A stretch of 5,548 nucleotides of DNA from Lactobacillus helveticus DSM 20075 = CGMCC 1.1877 (GTDB lineage Bacteria; Bacillota; Bacilli; Lactobacillales; Lactobacillaceae), in the NCBI RefSeq assembly GCF_000160855.1, contig NZ_GG700752.1, positions 105,589 to 111,136 of the forward strand. Reading direction: 5' to 3'. The notes below the pieces were generated by a model. The model had not been told where the DNA came from and made no database searches. It saw nothing but the letters and a program-made list of their open reading frames with translations. A program made the translations under genes and the position numbers. Shown piece by piece: positions 5,505 through 5,548 of the stretch (positions are counted from its first letter, which is position 1; every line of letters begins with the position of its first letter).

Positions 5505-5548
5505 TTGCCGGAGAAAACACGGGATTTCAATCCCGTGATGAATCCAGC
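5502..5548. mobile_element. Probable terminus of an IS200/IS605-family insertion sequence
   Basis: The rpiR SIS domain stops abruptly after TTGAT (5497-5501). Sixteen bases later a perfect hairpin appears: CACGGGAT, loop TTCA, ATCCCGTG (5518-5537). IS200/IS605 elements have no terminal inverted repeats or target duplications. They carry subterminal hairpins and insert 3' of a short fixed sequence; TTGAT is the target of ISDra2. The base composition also turns more G+C-rich. Only 47 bases are visible and no transposase is seen, so orientation (left or right end) and identity remain open. Confidence 0.45.
5518..5537. repeat. Perfect 8-bp hairpin near the right edge
   Basis: CACGGGAT and ATCCCGTG flank a 4-nt loop TTCA. 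On the plus strand no T-run follows, so it is not a terminator for rpiR. On the minus strand TTTTCTCC follows, so it could weakly terminate a leftward gene lying outside the window. Confidence 0.75.

Noticed and set aside
5518..5537. Hairpin as the terminator of the rpiR gene
   Set aside because: No T-tract follows on the plus strand and the gene is cut in mid-domain, so an IS-end explanation fits better.
1..5548. CRISPR arrays, tRNA or rRNA genes
   Set aside because: No regularly spaced repeats of CRISPR type and no cloverleaf or rRNA signatures were seen on either strand.

Overview
The window looks like a chromosomal segment from a Lactobacillus of the acidophilus/helveticus/crispatus group. 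The A+T-rich sequence, the strong Shine-Dalgarno sites and, above all, the tandem pair of deoxynucleoside kinases point there. Such a pair is a hallmark of these lactobacilli, classically the dAK/dGK enzyme of L. acidophilus R-26. The species was assigned by recognition of protein families, not by a search.

Layout from left to right: (1) 1-1098, + strand, the 3' part of an AAA+ ATPase/DUF4143 gene that runs in from outside the window. (2) A bidirectional terminator at about 1101-1155. (3) 1165-2418, - strand, a purine-type NCS2 permease (AzgA/PbuG/PbuO group). Its natural ATG and ribosome binding site lie 53 nt upstream but one base out of frame. (4) A divergent control region, about 2472-2707, with two inverted PurR-like boxes. 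(5) 2708-3508, + strand, a Cof-type HAD phosphatase, followed by a strong hairpin at 3511-3541. (6) 3556-4914, - strand, the deoxyadenosine kinase/deoxyguanosine kinase operon, dak upstream and dgk downstream, 24 nt apart. (7) 4915-5023, the dak leader and promoter, with two 17-bp direct repeats that resemble NrdR boxes. (8) 5024-5501, + strand, a broken RpiR-family regulator with one frameshift, cut off within its SIS domain. (9) From about 5502 to the end, foreign-looking DNA with a perfect 8-bp hairpin just after TTGAT, like the terminus of an IS200/IS605-family element.

The centre of the window reads as nucleotide salvage. The permease would bring in purine bases, and the two kinases would phosphorylate deoxyadenosine and deoxyguanosine (often with deoxycytidine), to be used for dNTP supply. 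The control elements suggested here fit that theme: PurR-like boxes for the base permease and NrdR-like boxes for the deoxynucleoside kinases. The HAD phosphatase may or may not belong to the same pathway.

Decay is visible at two points, the permease 5' end and the rpiR gene, with a probable mobile-element junction at the right edge. I found no CRISPR array, tRNA, rRNA or clearly novel multi-gene system. The observations most worth a second look are the tandem boxes before dak, the out-of-frame permease start and the probable IS junction.
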